Positions 36,012 through 48,591 of a stretch of 64,000 nt of DNA are shown here, piece after piece. The stretch is from Alnus glutinosa. Its lineage: Eukaryota > Streptophyta > Magnoliopsida > Fagales > Betulaceae. Where the stretch lies: assembly GCF_958979055.1 (NCBI RefSeq), contig NC_084886.1, positions 5,289,001 to 5,353,000 on the forward strand. Reading direction: 5' to 3'. The stretch's first letter is position 1. Each line of letters opens with the position of its first letter. Made by a program: the position numbers and the translations under genes. The notes under the pieces were generated by a model that was given only the letters and a program-made list of their open reading frames with translations, was not told where the DNA came from and ran no database searches.

Positions 36012-36353
36012 AGAATCCATTCCCATTCCCGTGTGGATCATATTTCACACGTACGAATCTTCAACCCGACTGCAGGTAGGCTAATTAGGTCTTTTAAGAT
36101 TTAGAAGCCATTAATTTTTTTTTTTTTATAAGACGTTGAATTTGAATATTATTATTTTTTTTTTCTCTATTAAATATTAAATTTTGCTGAGAAGCCAACT
36201 AGTAAAATAAAAATAAACTTGTGTTGCTTGTTGGAGTGTATTTACACACTGTTTGACATTTCTTCCCGGGTAACATGCGAGGATGAGGATTGGGGTTTGA
36301 ATTTCTTTATAAGAGAAAGTCAAATTTCTTCAGGTCTACCGTCTCCGTACCTC

Positions 36354-36364
36354 CTTATATATAT
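36354..36364 (+). promoter_or_regulatory. Possible TATA box of the WRKY gene
   Basis: TTATATATATG about 120 bp upstream of the start codon, a plausible position for a TATA box with a leader of roughly 80-90 bases. AT-rich surroundings make this tentative. Confidence 0.35.
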
Positions 36365-36481
36365 GAGAAGCTCAACTCAGGATCCTAAGGATGAACTGGC
36401 AAAAGGCTAGAATTATTTCAAGAGCAGCGGAGAACAATCTTCGGAATTGTCGGAATACAGTTGCAGCTAGAAGACAGAAAA

Positions 36482-39400
36482 ATGGAATCTAATGGAAACG
36501 AAGGGAGTGCTGTGGAGATCGACAAGGTGAATTTCTTTCACACGTACGATGGTTTTCAACATGAAATTAAACATGATTTTGTTTCTTTTCTCTGAGAATT
36601 TCTTAATTAGTACCATGCAATTCGAATTTCGATCTCTATGCTATATAGAACTTTTTTTCTTTTAAAAAAAAAAATATTTATGAACGAGTTTGGCCGATCA
36701 ATAAATGATGTTAATTAATAATCGATCTCTACAACTGGATTGCTGAAATTTGATAATTTCTTACTTTCCACGCTTTGAACGTTGCCAAATCCATCCATGA
36801 TATGCACAAATTAAGATGTTTGGAAGGACCAGTTATATACAAATTCTTGAAAGTTTTTCGAATTTTTATATATAGATGACTCAGATGATCAGTCTTCGGA
36901 TGTTTGCCTGTTTGGCTCTTGCTGAATGATATTAATATTTATTCATTTGGGGTACCATATATATCAAGTTAAATTAATTGGCTTAAACTATATCCACCCA
37001 ACATGCAGATCGATCGAGCTAGAGAGATGAAGTATTATGCTAAATTTTACATTATCGATGATAATTAAGAAGGGCACCTTTGCAAATTAAAGCAAGTATT
37101 AATTTACTGGGTCAGACCCATATATGAAAATGTCTCAACAGCTAGCTAGCTTGTTATACATGTGCGTATACTATTTGGTTTGTTCAACCGAAATCATGAT
37201 TTTTCCTAACTTTATGGACCTTACTTTTGAAAATTATGCCTTCCAAAAGCTATATTGCCGCGACCAATGGTACTGTATCCATATGATTTAATCTCTATCA
37301 CGTGGTAGATCTGACTTAGCGCAACCTATTAATTACCTAAGACCATGAATCTTGCAGACCGGCACTCCACAAAGTCAAGATAGACTCATTGTCAACTGCA
37401 TGCATGTAATAATTGAATCTTTTCTATCATTTTTTGTCATCAATTATTTGGTTCCAATGATTTAATCTTCCTTCTAGCTTGTCCTTCTTCTTCCCTCTTT
37501 CCTCCTGCATCCCTTCGTTCATTGAACTTTAGAACCCAAAAATCTACTTTCTTTGTATCCTCAAAGCCTACATATGCTCTAAAATCTACTTTAATTTCTT
37601 CGTATTGAACTCTAGAACCCAAAAGCCCTAGTTTTATATATAATAAGTTTCTCCAACATTAGCAGGTGCCTTCAGCAATGGAAAAAAATACGATAGACTT
37701 GCTTTCCACGCGACAGAATCAGGTAATTATAAGACCTTCGATTTTCATCCATTGTTATGCATGCATAACGTACGTATACTTTTTTCTATAATAATTATGT
37801 CATGAGATTGTTCCGGCCTGATCGATTGGGCCACGCATGTGCATTTTCTTGCCACAGGAGGATCAGTTAAAATTAGCTGAAGCTGAAATGGATGAGGTTA
37901 AAGAAGAAAATGAAAGGTTAAAGATGTTATTAGCACGAATTGGAAAGGATTACCAGTCCCTCCAAATGCAATTCTATGACATTCTTCAACAAGAAGAAGC
38001 CAAAAGTAATACAGATACGACTTTCAACTATCAGGCAAAAGAAGAACCTGAACTTGTCTCCCTTAGCCTTGGGATGAAGTCAACTGATCAGGCTAAAAAG
38101 CATGAAAACAAGAATAGCAATATTTTTAGTAATGGCGGGCAAGATCAGGACGAAGAATTGAATGGACAACTTTCATTGCGGTTGGACTGCAGATTTGAGC
38201 CAAGCTCGAACGAAGATAGCAGGAATATTAATGCAAGCTCCAATAATAGCTTTGAAGAACTGAAGGAAGAGGAGCCCACTGAGATTTGGCCACCAAGTAA
38301 AATTTTAAAGACGGCGAGAAGTACTGGAGATGATGAAGTTTTACTACAGAATCCTTTAAAGAAAGCTAGGGTTTCTGTCAGAGCCAGATGCGATACCCCA
38401 ACGGTTAGTATCAATTAAAAAACTTCAATTCAGCCAGATACATATCTGAGAATTGAACCATTTGATAACTTCGTTATAACTTCGTAATTAAGGTTATATA
38501 TATATATATATATATAGTTTACATTTACTGAGAATTTTTCATGATTTTTTAGATGAACGATGGATGTCAATGGAGAAAATATGGACAGAAAATAGCAAAA
38601 GGAAATCCATGCCCTCGGGGGTACTACCGTTGCACAGTCTCATCATCTTGTCCTGTGAGGAAACAGGTAGATCTTTCTGCCTGCCTTGGTTGAAATATTG
38701 TATAGTTATATATATAGCCTAATTAATTCCTTGGAGCTCATGATCATAGAACTATGAACGTAATACTTGTCAAAAAATTTCAACTTGTGCGTGCCATCAT
38801 CATCGAAAATGGCAGCTTAATTATCTTATTACAATATAAATTAAATAATTAAATTAATTACCATTTCTTATTAGCTTAAGATTTTGAAATAAATATAAAT
38901 GACAATTCGTGTTCGCGTATTGAGTTCAGATTGCTTCGAAGCATGCATATGGGTACGTATAAGACTATATATGCGTAATGCTAGCTAGGTACCATTTTTC
39001 GGATGGAAATGTGGTACATATATAGCATTAGTCCAAGAATATACAGGTCAACCCTAACTCGACCCATATAATTAAACAAAACAAACTCGTAAACCATAAC
39101 CCACAAATTTCGTATTAGCTAGGTTCATGTCGGGTTTGTCGTATCAAAAATTGACTATCCTTATGTCGTATGCATGTCAAGTTCGAATTGTGTTGAAGCA
39201 TGGAAATAAAGACTATATTGATCAACTCTAACTAACCTATTGAATTAAAAGAGTCAAACCCCTTAACCTTAATTCGTTAATTCCGTGTTTGATTCATAGG
39301 TCATGTCAAAAATTGTCAACTCTAATGATAAGTGATAATTTAATTAAAATGGTACCAAAATAAGAGGTCATAAGTTTAAACCCTGACTCTACAATTTACC

Positions 39401-40536
39401 AAATTAATTTTAGTTAAATATTTTACGTGTTTGACTCTGCTTATTTATAATTGTGGTGCAATTTGAGTCCAATCTTTTAAGAACAAGTGCTTGTAGAGCC
39501 ATATAAATCACTGTATATATAGTGTTCCGTTGTAGCGAAAATGAAGACTCATGATCAATATTTAATTAGTTTATTTCTCAAATTTCAGGTGCAAAGATGT
39601 GTTGATGACATGTCCATCTTAATCACCACCTATGAAGGAGCACACAACCACCCGCTTCCAATTTCAGCCACAGCCATGGCTTCCACCACCTCAGCTGCTG
39701 CTTCCATGCTTCAATGCCGCTCATCATCGAGCTCACAGGGAGGTCTCGGGACGTCAGCTACTGCCCCCATCTCCAGCTCCACCGCCACTAACCTCCACGG
39801 ATTCAACTTCAGTGCCTCTCAAAATTCAAGACCACAACAATTCTATTTTCCTAATTCTTCATTCTCAACTTCAAATTCACACCCAACAGTTACTCTTGAC
39901 CTCACCACCGCTCCATCCACCTCCTCTTCTTTTGGAAGGTTTTCTTCCTTCTCATCTACACCAAGATATTCCTCAACGCGTCTCAATTTTTCCTCTTCTT
40001 TAGAGCCTAACAGCCTCCAAAGTCATTGGAATGGCGATTATCCTGTCTACAACAATTATGAGAAACCGGCCTACAATAACACCCATATCGAGTATTCCAA
40101 CAGTACTGGAAAGCAGCCATTTCAAGAACATTTGTACCAAGCTTACATGAACAACCAGAACGCTTTTCATCAGCAACCTGTCGAAGAAAACATAGTGGCT
40201 GCAACCAAGGCGATCACATCAAACCCAAAATTTCGATCAGTTTTAGCCGCAGCGCTCACATCATATGTTGGTGATGCCAGAGAAAATATTCAGGGTGCCG
40301 GTGATCAAAGCTCAAGCCTGAAGTTGAAGTGGGGTGACTCTCGTACGGTGAATCATATCTACCCGTCTAGCCTACAGAATGTAATAGGGTGCGGGTCAAG
40401 CTACTTGAACAAATCGCCGTCTTTAAACTCTCCACAACAAGGTGGCTTGGCATTGTTCCCACCTTCATTGCAACTTTCTGCATCTAAAGGTGCTTCTACG
40501 GCTCCCGCTGACAATAGGGACCATTTCCAGTTGTGA
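36482..40536 (+). CDS. WRKY72: WRKY transcription factor, group IIb (WRKY72/WRKY61-like)
   Basis: Exons 36482-36526, 37666-37722, 37858-38403, 38553-38666 and 39589-40536 join in frame to 569 aa. An N-terminal leucine-zipper-like helix (about 35-75: [20 protein letters not shown]) precedes a basic region ([14 protein letters not shown]). The WRKY domain starts about residue 217 ([20 protein letters not shown]) and its C2H2 zinc finger is C-x5-C ... HNH. The intron inside the finger falls at PVRKQ/VQRC, the VQR position diagnostic of groups IIa and IIb. [11 protein letters not shown] and [13 protein letters not shown] follow, as in WRKY72. The C-terminal half is Ser/Asn/Gln-rich, with [20 protein letters not shown] typical of IIb. 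It is a nuclear regulator that binds W-boxes. WRKY72-type members act in basal defence, by family knowledge. The symbol is by similarity. Confidence 0.95.
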
Positions 40537-42353
40537 GGGTTTAAGGTTAGACTGGTTAATTAGTGGTTTAGCTTGTGAGAGACCAGCTAGGATCGATTGT
40601 ATAATTTGTTAAGGTTTAATTTCTGTCTAAATGAAATCAGTGTACGGATTGTAACATTTTATATTTTGACTCATTTGTCAGTTTGTAACTACTTTTGTGA
40701 TCCTCTTAATTGATTGTTGACATCATGATCTCGTCTGAGAGAATATTATATTATTCGGTTCAAAGCTTTATTCATATCAATTTTAACAGTTCCCCTTCAT
40801 TTTTATTTTTTTTTTCTTCTAATGAATTCAAACGGTTCATAATTGGCCAAATTATAACGACTACTGTTGTTAGAATATTTGAGAGGTACTGATCACCTTA
40901 TGGAGCTAATCTCAAAATCCTATTCTAACCGACCCCACTCTACTGTAAATAAGTCTGATCTCTGTGTAGTTATATATATATATAGTTGATCACTTTATTC
41001 ATACATTTCTTTCTTTACTAGAGAAACCACGTACACTCATGACCATCAGATCTTATACCTTACTTGCAATATAATGTCATTCAAACTTTTAAAAGTTTCA
41101 ATTAACTCTCTAAACTATTAATCCCTTTCACTTAGTCCCTCGTTGTTAGGATTTTTAGTTAAATCAAACGGATAGAAAATAGGTTACATGCATAGTGATA
41201 CAAGATTTCTTTCAAACTAGGTTGGAAGAAGTTCCTTCAACCCAGTCTATAAAATAGTCATATGTCCCTTAAGCGCGTGAAAATATATGCTTTTTAATAG
41301 CATTAAAAGAGTTCAGAAATATTTTTATTTAAAAAGTATTTGCTTCTCCTATACGAAAGGAACATATGACAATTTTATAGCTGATGTCGAAAGAACCTCC
41401 AATCCAATTCGGAAGAAAACTATATCAAATGACAATAGTATCATTTGTGTTAAATTTGAAAAAAAAAAAAAAAAAGAACCCTCATCCATTGCCAAGAGAC
41501 CCACGGCTGTGAGTTGATTACTACAGAGATTTTTTTTTTTAAGAAAATAAAAAATAAATAAATTTAAGAGCGTATTGATATTTTCACACATTTCACAGAG
41601 GTATATGGACATTTTATACGTTTGCCGTCCAAGTTAATTAAAAACAAATTTAAACGGTGAGGGGCTGAGGGCTATGTGGAAAAGGCTAATAATTTGAAGA
41701 GTAAATTGCAACTTTTTAAAATTTGGGAAACGTTACAATTGAGTTGTAAGTTCAAGAGGTAATTGCGGTTTGACTGGCTTCCCCTTCTTAATTTCTTTCT
41801 ACAATTGTCAAAGATAATCTTGTCATGAACTAGAAAATGTTATTTGCACGTATTATAGTTGGTATTCAGTTAAAGTTAATTAATACTTAACCATATAGAT
41901 AAAAAGTCTACATAGAAGATGTATAAACAATACTATCCCCATGTTCAAAACACAATTTAAAAGGGAGAAAATAAAGATGTCCTCCATAACCAGCTTGAGC
42001 AGAGTTTCAGGACATACTACTTTTTGAATTAGAGCAGGGGAGGCCTCATTCAATTTCTTTAACATATAATTAGCCAGAATTTAGGAAGAGAGGAATATAT
42101 CCCAACACTAACAGTGCAGGCCGAGTGCCACTGCTACTTGGACTTAGTGCTTTAAGAGGAGGCCCAGCCACATTTGTGAAATTGATCCACATAATTCACA
42201 AGGACTTATTTTAGGACACAGTTTTTTTCAAACTGGATGGAAAGAATTTCTAACTCTGTTTATAAAAATGTTATGTATCTTTTTGTAAAATTATATTTTA
42301 ACTTTGTCCTTATAATTAAAAAAACATGATTTTTATAGACCGAATTGAAAAGA

Positions 42354-42545
42354 GTTTTTTTTTTTTTTTTTTTTGATGAATTAGAAACCATTTTACAACA
42401 ACAAAAACTATACCTCTTTACAATTTCTGCAGAAACAGCAGAAATATGACCAAGAAACAAGCTTCAAAGACCCTCAACATACTAATCTAAAACAAACAAA
42501 ACCTTTAAACCTATACCAGTATCTTGCGATCAATATATACCCCAA
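42354..42545 (-). mobile_element. Possible LINE 3'-end fragment, minus strand
   Basis: An 18-T run followed by GATGAATTAGAAACCATTTT, like the start of the segment at 26961. The minus strand therefore ends CTAATTCATC plus poly-A. No open frame is visible. Confidence 0.35.
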
Positions 42546-43279
42546 TTACAGCAAATTTTTTCATTAGAAAATCTCTTACAAATTGACGTAAGAATTCGAA
42601 TAATAAACAACTGGCTTGTGAACCATACATTTTTAATTATATTATTAATTATGAATTATGAACCTACAGTAATTATCTGCCTGAGTCAAAAATGAGAACA
42701 AATTTGTTTCCAAAAAAAAAATAAAAATGAAAACAAATTTAAGAAGAGAACTCATCAACTTGTAATTCGTGCCAGCCTGCCAGGAATCAGGATAGGATTG
42801 TCGTAGGAAAAGCTTCCGCCGAGTCCTTTACCAACAACCAGGTGGTCCCATACTGATCTGCCACGTCTCCAACCCGTCCGTGCACTTGGCAAAGCTAGAG
42901 CCCATGCATATTATATTATATTATATAGAGCCAACAAAACTGGTTTTCAGGAAATGAACGGAGAGCTTTCCCTTTGCAGAACTCAGTCTAATCTCTGAAC
43001 ACAAACCCTTTTAACAGGTATATATATATGCATGCTGAATCAATCCTTTAACATTTTCATTATAGGTCTCAATTTGATGTTAAATTAGTTATTTTCTTTT
43101 TGAATTACGAGTTTATTTCCTCAAAAACAAAGTTCATGCAACGCCACTTCATGATATGATAGATAATGATGATTTTAAACCATGTATAGTGCCCCGCTGT
43201 GCTCTCCAATTAAAGGAAATATTTATGTGCATTAACTTTTGAAAATAATAGAGCATCCTAATTGGGTTTTACCCAGTGT

Positions 43280-43405
43280 TGTTCCTTCAAATGGGTGAAC
43301 TATACTGTTAGTGTTTTTTGTTTTTGTTTGAAAAATGTGTTTCTTCAAATGGGTGATTATATTGTTAATGTGTTCTTTGTTTTTGTTTGAAAAAAGTGTT
43401 TTAAT
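43280..43405. repeat. Tandem pair of 60-65-bp units
   Basis: TTCTTCAAATGGGTGA-like start, then CTATATTGTTA(A/G)TGT and TTTTTGTTTTTGTTTGAAAAA, twice in succession with minor differences. Confidence 0.5.
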
Positions 43406-43631
43406 GCGACTGAAAACTGTTTTCTGTGCTTTCAAGACTTGTATTTGAGTTGTTTGTTAATGTTTTTGTTTTGAGAATGGAAAATAAAAGACAAAAATTA
43501 ATTAATTGCATATTGGACGATGAAAATGATTAAATATTTTTCATTAAGCTAAATCATATAATGTTGTTACTAAAAGGAAGACATGGGAATATTGGCAAAC
43601 TCTAGTCAGTGTCTTTGCTGTAGCTGTAGGT

Positions 43632-46446
43632 ATGGCGGAAGAACAATTTGTCAAAGAAAGTTCTCAACTCTCAACCTATGATGCTTATTTTGAGAAGATC
43701 CAGTCAAGAAAGAAATTACCTCAATCGTTGCAAGAGACTTTAACGACTGCATTTGCAAACATTCCGGTTTCATCGTTCCCACGAGTTCCCGGCGGCAAAG
43801 GTGATATTGCTTCCATAGTTTTGGCTGTACCTACTTCGCGAAGCATATCTGTAAACTAAAGATGCAACATCACTTCTTGCAGTGATTGAAATTTTAGCAG
43901 ACAGTTCCATTGCTGATGCTGTAAAGATTTTATCTGAATGCAACATTTTGTCCGCTCCGGTGAGAAACCCAGATGCAGGAAATAGTTCAGATTGGAGAGA
44001 TCGGTACCTTGGAATTATAGATTACTCAGCTATTGTTCTGTGGGTGCTGGAGAGTGCAGAACTTGCTGCGGTTGCTCTATCAGCTAGTACAGCAACAGCC
44101 GCCGGAGTTGGGGCAGGAGCAGTTGGCGCTCTTGGAGCACTGGCACTGGGTGCGACAGGTCCTGCTGCAGTGGCAGGCCTAACAGCTGCGGCCGTTGGTG
44201 CTGCTGTGGCTGGTGGTGTGGCTGCAGAGAAAGGGATGGGAAAAGATGCTCCCACAGCTGCTGATGAACTAGGCGAGGATTTTTACAAAGTTATACTGCA
44301 AGAAGAACCCTTCAAGTCAACCACAGTAAGCTATACTCTGCCAAGAGGATTATTTGTAGAGGCCAAGTTGCCTTTGGTACCTTATATATGGGAGGGAGTA
44401 GTTCTAGAAGTCTCTAAATGGTTTTTAAAATCAGCATTTGATCAAAATTTACTAGTAATTAATCACAAACCCAATAGTAATTTTAAAAGCCACATCATTA
44501 TTAAAATGATACAAGAGGATCTTCTAGTATTACTCTATATACAGTTATGCCTTGTCATCTTTAATCTTGGTTCTCCTTTTTCTCAACAAATTGATAAAGC
44601 ATATTTCTGTGTATTTAATAGCGGAGTGCTCGGGAAACAAGTGAGATGTATAATGGAAATCAATGTTAGTCCTTGTCCATTTCCTAGCATCTGAAAATTA
44701 GAAACGATGTTTCATATCAATTTTTTGTTTCAGGTAAGGTCAATACTCAAGTCCTCCCGCTGGGCTCCTTTCCTTCCAGTTTCAATAGATAGTACTATGT
44801 TGAGTGTGATGCTGCTACTCTCAAAATATAGGCTGCGGAGTGTACCTGTAATTGAACCAGGCAGGCCCGACATTAAGAACTTCATTACTCAATCTGCAGT
44901 TGTTCAGGGTCTTGAAGGTTGTAGAGGAAGGGACTGGTTTGACTGTATTGCCTCCCAGCCTATTTCTGATTTGGGACTTCCTTTCATGACCTCTGCTGAG
45001 GTAAGGTTTGTGTTATTACTTGAATATTCTTCTAGCTGACTGCTGAATTTGGAACTACAAAATGTTCTTGTCTTCTTGGTCAGGTTGTCAGCATCCAGGG
45101 CAATGAGTTGATTCTAGAGGCTTTCAAGCGAATGAGAGAGAACCAAATCGGCGGTCTTCCAGTTGTAGGGGGCCCATCGAAGAAGATAGTCGGGAACGTA
45201 AGCATAAGAGACATCAGATACTTGCTCCTGGAACCTGAGCTTTTCTCCAATTTTAGGTAGGGAAAAAAGCAAAACTTTGACTCTGCTAGTGCACCAGGTC
45301 TCCTCTGCACTTTGATATTGAACAAATTTATTGTTTTGACTTGAGAAGTTCTAGAAGCATAATTAAATACGGCAATGGTCACCAAAGAACAATGCTCAAA
45401 TTGATCACCCACCAGAGGCCACCTCCCTCTATATTCAGTGGCAGTGCCAATAAAAGAGAGGGGGGGTGCGTTGAACAGTAGTGATGGTGTTCAAGGATGA
45501 AAATAATTTGGTTAGATTGTTACCGTTCAAACATAAACAATGAAATTTCAATGTTATTGCCAAAAAATCTTTAAAATGGAACACAAATACGTACGAGGTA
45601 CAAAATAATGGTGAAACCTACATGAGTTGACGCTTCTAACAATTTAGTTAGATTTGAAGAGAAAAAAAAAAAAAAAAAAAACCCTGCAAGTTTGCAGCAA
45701 AGTTTATACAAATAACTAAGTTGTAATAAGCTTTATACAGCAGTTTGGGCCATATTTTAGCTTAAGTTATCCTTGGTTTTAATTTTTTTTTTTTTTTTTA
45801 AATAAGCTAGTTTTTACTTTTGGCTACATTGGTTACTTCCTATCTTTAATTACATAAAGTTTTCAACCTTAAATATCCAAACTGTTATTTCCAAATGAAG
45901 TTTCTTAAAATATTATATGAAATGGTAAGAGGGTAATGATGTGAATAAACTGAATTGGAAACTATGAGATAATGGTTAAGATTTTATAACTTTAGGAAGA
46001 GTGCAAGGGTTGTGATGTGGATAAATTGCCCCGACAACTTATGAGTTGGACTTACCATCTTTATGAAGTTGGCAAATTCGCCCTTGTTCTTCATGTGCCT
46101 CCAGCACTGTCTATGTTAACACGTTTCTTGTTAGTCTTGATTGTCAACTTACTTCTATTTATTTACCTTTCTCAGGAAGCTGACTGTGATGGATTTCTTG
46201 CACACCATTGCCACCCAAGAAATCGGAAAGGCCATCCCACCAATTATATGCAACCTCGATTCAACTCTTGGTAGTGTGATCCAGAGTCTTTCTTCCAAGT
46301 CAGTTCACAGGATTTATGCGGTGGCTGGAGATGATGAAGTTGTTGGCGTCATTACACTCAGAGATGTGATTTCTTGCTTCATTTATGAACCCCCTAGTCA
46401 TTTTGATAACCACCTTGGGTTTTCAGTGAAGGAAATGTTGAAATAG
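43632..46446 (+). CDS. KING1: SnRK1 (SNF1-related kinase) regulatory subunit gamma, CBS-domain protein (KING1-like)
   Basis: Exons 43632-43800, 43883-44325, 44734-45000, 45084-45256 and 46176-46446 join in frame to 440 aa. The start is followed by YFEKIQSRKKLPQSLQETLT and VSSFPRVPGGK, as in the plant gamma-1 subunit. CBS-type repeats include ILSAPVRNPDAGNSSDWRDR, YRLRSVPVIEPGRPDIKNFI, RMRENQIGGLPVVGG and RIYAVAGDDEVVGVITLRDV. A long Ala/Gly-rich insert (about 102-150) lies within the first CBS pair, as in Arabidopsis KING1. The family member is a nucleotide-sensing-type regulatory subunit of the SnRK1 energy-signalling kinase, acting in cytosol and nucleus. Intron 1 is only 82 bp. The gene converges on the PPR gene, with stop codons 113 bp apart, so their 3' UTRs may overlap. 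The symbol is by similarity. Confidence 0.94.
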
Positions 46447-46559
46447 TGATGCTTGGTGTAGAAATCCTTTTTAAGTGTATGAAGTAGAGAAATTTAACAG
46501 AATCTGGTTTGGAACAAAGAACAATTTACAGTTGTTCTGTCGGTACTATATCGTATTTT

Positions 46560-48413
46560 TCATTTTACTCCTATTAAGCTAAAGCCAGGGAGCTTTCTCA
46601 ACCCTTTATCATTCATTATCCCCCTAATCCTTTCCACATCCCTCCACTTTCCAAATGCAGCATATATATTCGACAGGATCACAAAAGGAGTTGGATTTTC
46701 AGGCTCTAATTCTGAGAGCTTCATAGCCATTTCTTCCCCCACTTCATAATCTAAATGATGCCTACAAGCACCAAGCAAAGAAGCAAAAACAGATGCAGAA
46801 GGCTGTGGTAAATCTTGTATTAATTCTCGAGCTCCATCCAACCGACCAGATCGACCCAAGAGGTCAACCATGCAGCCAATGTGCTCTGGTTTTGGTTTCA
46901 AGCCATAATCTCTATTCATCATTCTAAAAAGTTGCCATCCTTTGTCGACCTGACCGGTATGACCGCAAACAGATAACACACTAATAAATGTTGCAGTATT
47001 TGGTTGTACCCTCTCTTCTCGCATCTGGTCAAATATCTTAAGCGCGGATTCGTATTCTCCATTTCTTCCGCAACCAGATATCATCGCATTCCAAAATGCA
47101 GGGTCATCAGGTTTCCGATCAAACTGATCAAAAATTCTTCGTGCCAACAGATAATGCCCACATTTCATGTACATGTCAACAAGTGCAGTGGCGATGAACT
47201 CGTCGGCACTGATATTGGCTCTCATTGCATGCCCATGGATTTCTTTTCCATACTGCAGGGCAGACAAATCTGAACAAGCTGGTAGAAGACTTGTGATAGA
47301 TTTTAAACTTGGGACTATGCCAGCAGATATCATTCTCTTGAAGTACTTAATTGCTTCAATCGCCTTCCCTAGTTGTGAAAACCCACTTATCATTGAATTC
47401 CACGTTGCTGAATCAGGTGCCAGTCCTTCAGATTCTAACTGTTCAAATAGCTCAACAGCATTCTCACTCTGAGCATTTAACATCATGCCGGCAATCATGG
47501 AATTCCATGTTATCAAGTTTCTGCTTCCATCAAGCTCTTTGAAAGCATCAAATGCAACCTGCCAACAGCCACACTTGGAATACAAGTCTACCAATGCAGT
47601 TGCCAGCATAGCATCAAATTCTATGTTAGTTTTCATTATGAGTCCATGAACCTGCCTACCAAATCGGAGATACAGAAGACTAGCACACGCAGAGAGGACC
47701 AAAACAAACGTAACCGAATTCGGTTCTTCAACTGAACATTCCCTCATGTCCTTAAACACGTCCAAAACCGTCCGTGTAACCCCATTCTGCATAAGCCCCG
47801 ACAAAAAAGCATTATAGCTTACTACACTCTTATTAGGTGTCCCGTAAAACACCTTTGAAGCTGAAACGAAGTCTTCATAATTTGAATACGTAGTGACAGT
47901 CGAAGTTGCAACATAAACATCTGTCTCAACACCCAACTTTATCGCCCAGCAATGCAGTTCCATGCCGTGTTCTATGCTTTCACATGCCGACAACAAACTA
48001 GCTATAGTCCCCGAATTCGGCCTGAACGTTCCAAACCCCACCTGTTTGAAAACCCAGAATGCTTCTCTACGACACCCATTTTTTGAAAACCCCGACACTA
48101 CGGTATTCAATGAAGCCAAATTTTTTTCAGGCATTTCATCGAACACCTTGAGTGCATCGTGCAAGAGATGCAGCTTCATGTACATACCGGTGAGAGAAGT
48201 GGCAGAGTAAACGTCCGAGCTAAAACCGGTTTTGATGAGATGGGCATGGATCATTTGCCCTTGTGGAACCGATTTTTGCTTGGCACAGGCTTTGAGGAGA
48301 GGAGGGAAGGTGAACATGTGAGGAGGGAGTGAGACTGAGTGGTGTTGAGAATACAAAGAAAGGGCTTCTTTGTAGAACCCATCCGAGACCAGCCTTGCAA
48401 TTTCGCGTTTCAT
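46560..48413 (-). CDS. PLS-class pentatricopeptide repeat protein (At2g02750-like), intronless
   Basis: A single-exon minus-strand frame of 617 aa. PPR, L- and S-type repeats run throughout: FTFPPLLKACAKQKSVPQGQ, DVYSATSLTGMYMKLHLLHD, NLITWNSMIAGMMLNAQSEN, DSATWNSMISGFSQLGKAIE, DEFIATALVDMYMKCGHYLL and NTATFISVLSVCGHTGQVDK. The C-terminus is an E-type extension (HIGCMVDLLGRSGRLDGARE, EPENPTPFVILSNIYAAFGK, GLRKLPGFSLIG) without a DYW deaminase domain. Such proteins bind organellar RNA and usually serve C-to-U editing with partner proteins. The close match in order and wording to Arabidopsis At2g02750 is from memory. The N-terminus lacks an obvious transit peptide from this start. A large MULE is inserted only about 170 bp upstream of the start codon, which may have replaced the distal promoter. 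Confidence 0.93.
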   Translation of the reverse strand: MKREIARLVSDGFYKEALSLYSQHHSVSLPPHMFTFPPLLKACAKQKSVPQGQMIHAHLIKTGFSSDVYSATSLTGMYMKLHLLHDALKVFDEMPEKNLASLNTVVSGFSKNGCRREAFWVFKQVGFGTFRPNSGTIASLLSACESIEHGMELHCWAIKLGVETDVYVATSTVTTYSNYEDFVSASKVFYGTPNKSVVSYNAFLSGLMQNGVTRTVLDVFKDMRECSVEEPNSVTFVLVLSACASLLYLRFGRQVHGLIMKTNIEFDAMLATALVDLYSKCGCWQVAFDAFKELDGSRNLITWNSMIAGMMLNAQSENAVELFEQLESEGLAPDSATWNSMISGFSQLGKAIEAIKYFKRMISAGIVPSLKSITSLLPACSDLSALQYGKEIHGHAMRANISADEFIATALVDMYMKCGHYLLARRIFDQFDRKPDDPAFWNAMISGCGRNGEYESALKIFDQMREERVQPNTATFISVLSVCGHTGQVDKGWQLFRMMNRDYGLKPKPEHIGCMVDLLGRSGRLDGARELIQDLPQPSASVFASLLGACRHHLDYEVGEEMAMKLSELEPENPTPFVILSNIYAAFGKWRDVERIRGIMNDKGLRKLPGFSLIGVK

Positions 48414-48582
48414 GGGACGGTTCTGAAAACGGGTGGCAATACCACTCGCTGGTTAAACTAATATGTTCCGGCGCTTGGTTTGGGCTTAAGTCGGGTTGAG
48501 CATTGTCCAAACATTGGGCCTAAATCTCGGCCCAATTGCAGATGGTCCATATGCACATAGAATCAAAAAGCTTGCTAAAGGT

Positions 48583-48591
48583 TAAAGAAAG
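48583..48591. repeat. Left 9-bp target site duplication of the MULE
   Basis: TAAAGAAAG, identical to 62635-62643 on the far side of the 14-kb element. Nine bases is the signature length for Mutator-like elements. Confidence 0.92.

Larger units (their letters stand above)
25421..36481. other. 11-kb gene-poor interval
   Basis: No supported protein-coding or RNA gene. It contains a (TTA)n run (25867-25900) and degraded repeat-like DNA at about 25700-26700. It also holds a LINE-like tail (26961), a compound microsatellite (27320), two TTA-flanked MITEs (28809 and 31850), a Cassandra-type LTR fossil (33643), foldback elements (34190 and 35246) and several (TA)n tracts (29993-30028, 32880-32908, 35600-35636). 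The last 600 bases act as upstream region of the WRKY gene. Confidence 0.5.
40537..43631. other. Intergenic between the WRKY and SnRK1-gamma genes
   Basis: No gene supported. It contains AT-rich spacer and a stretch at 41060-41170 like common dispersed repeats (CTCTAAACTATTAATCCC). A T-run plus GATGAATTAG LINE-like tail on the minus strand lies at 42354-42545. Two related phrases (TTCAAACT..GGTTGGAAG at 41212 and TTCAAACTGGATGGAAAG at 42228) belong to one unknown repeat. A 60-65-bp tandem pair lies at about 43280-43405. Confidence 0.4.
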
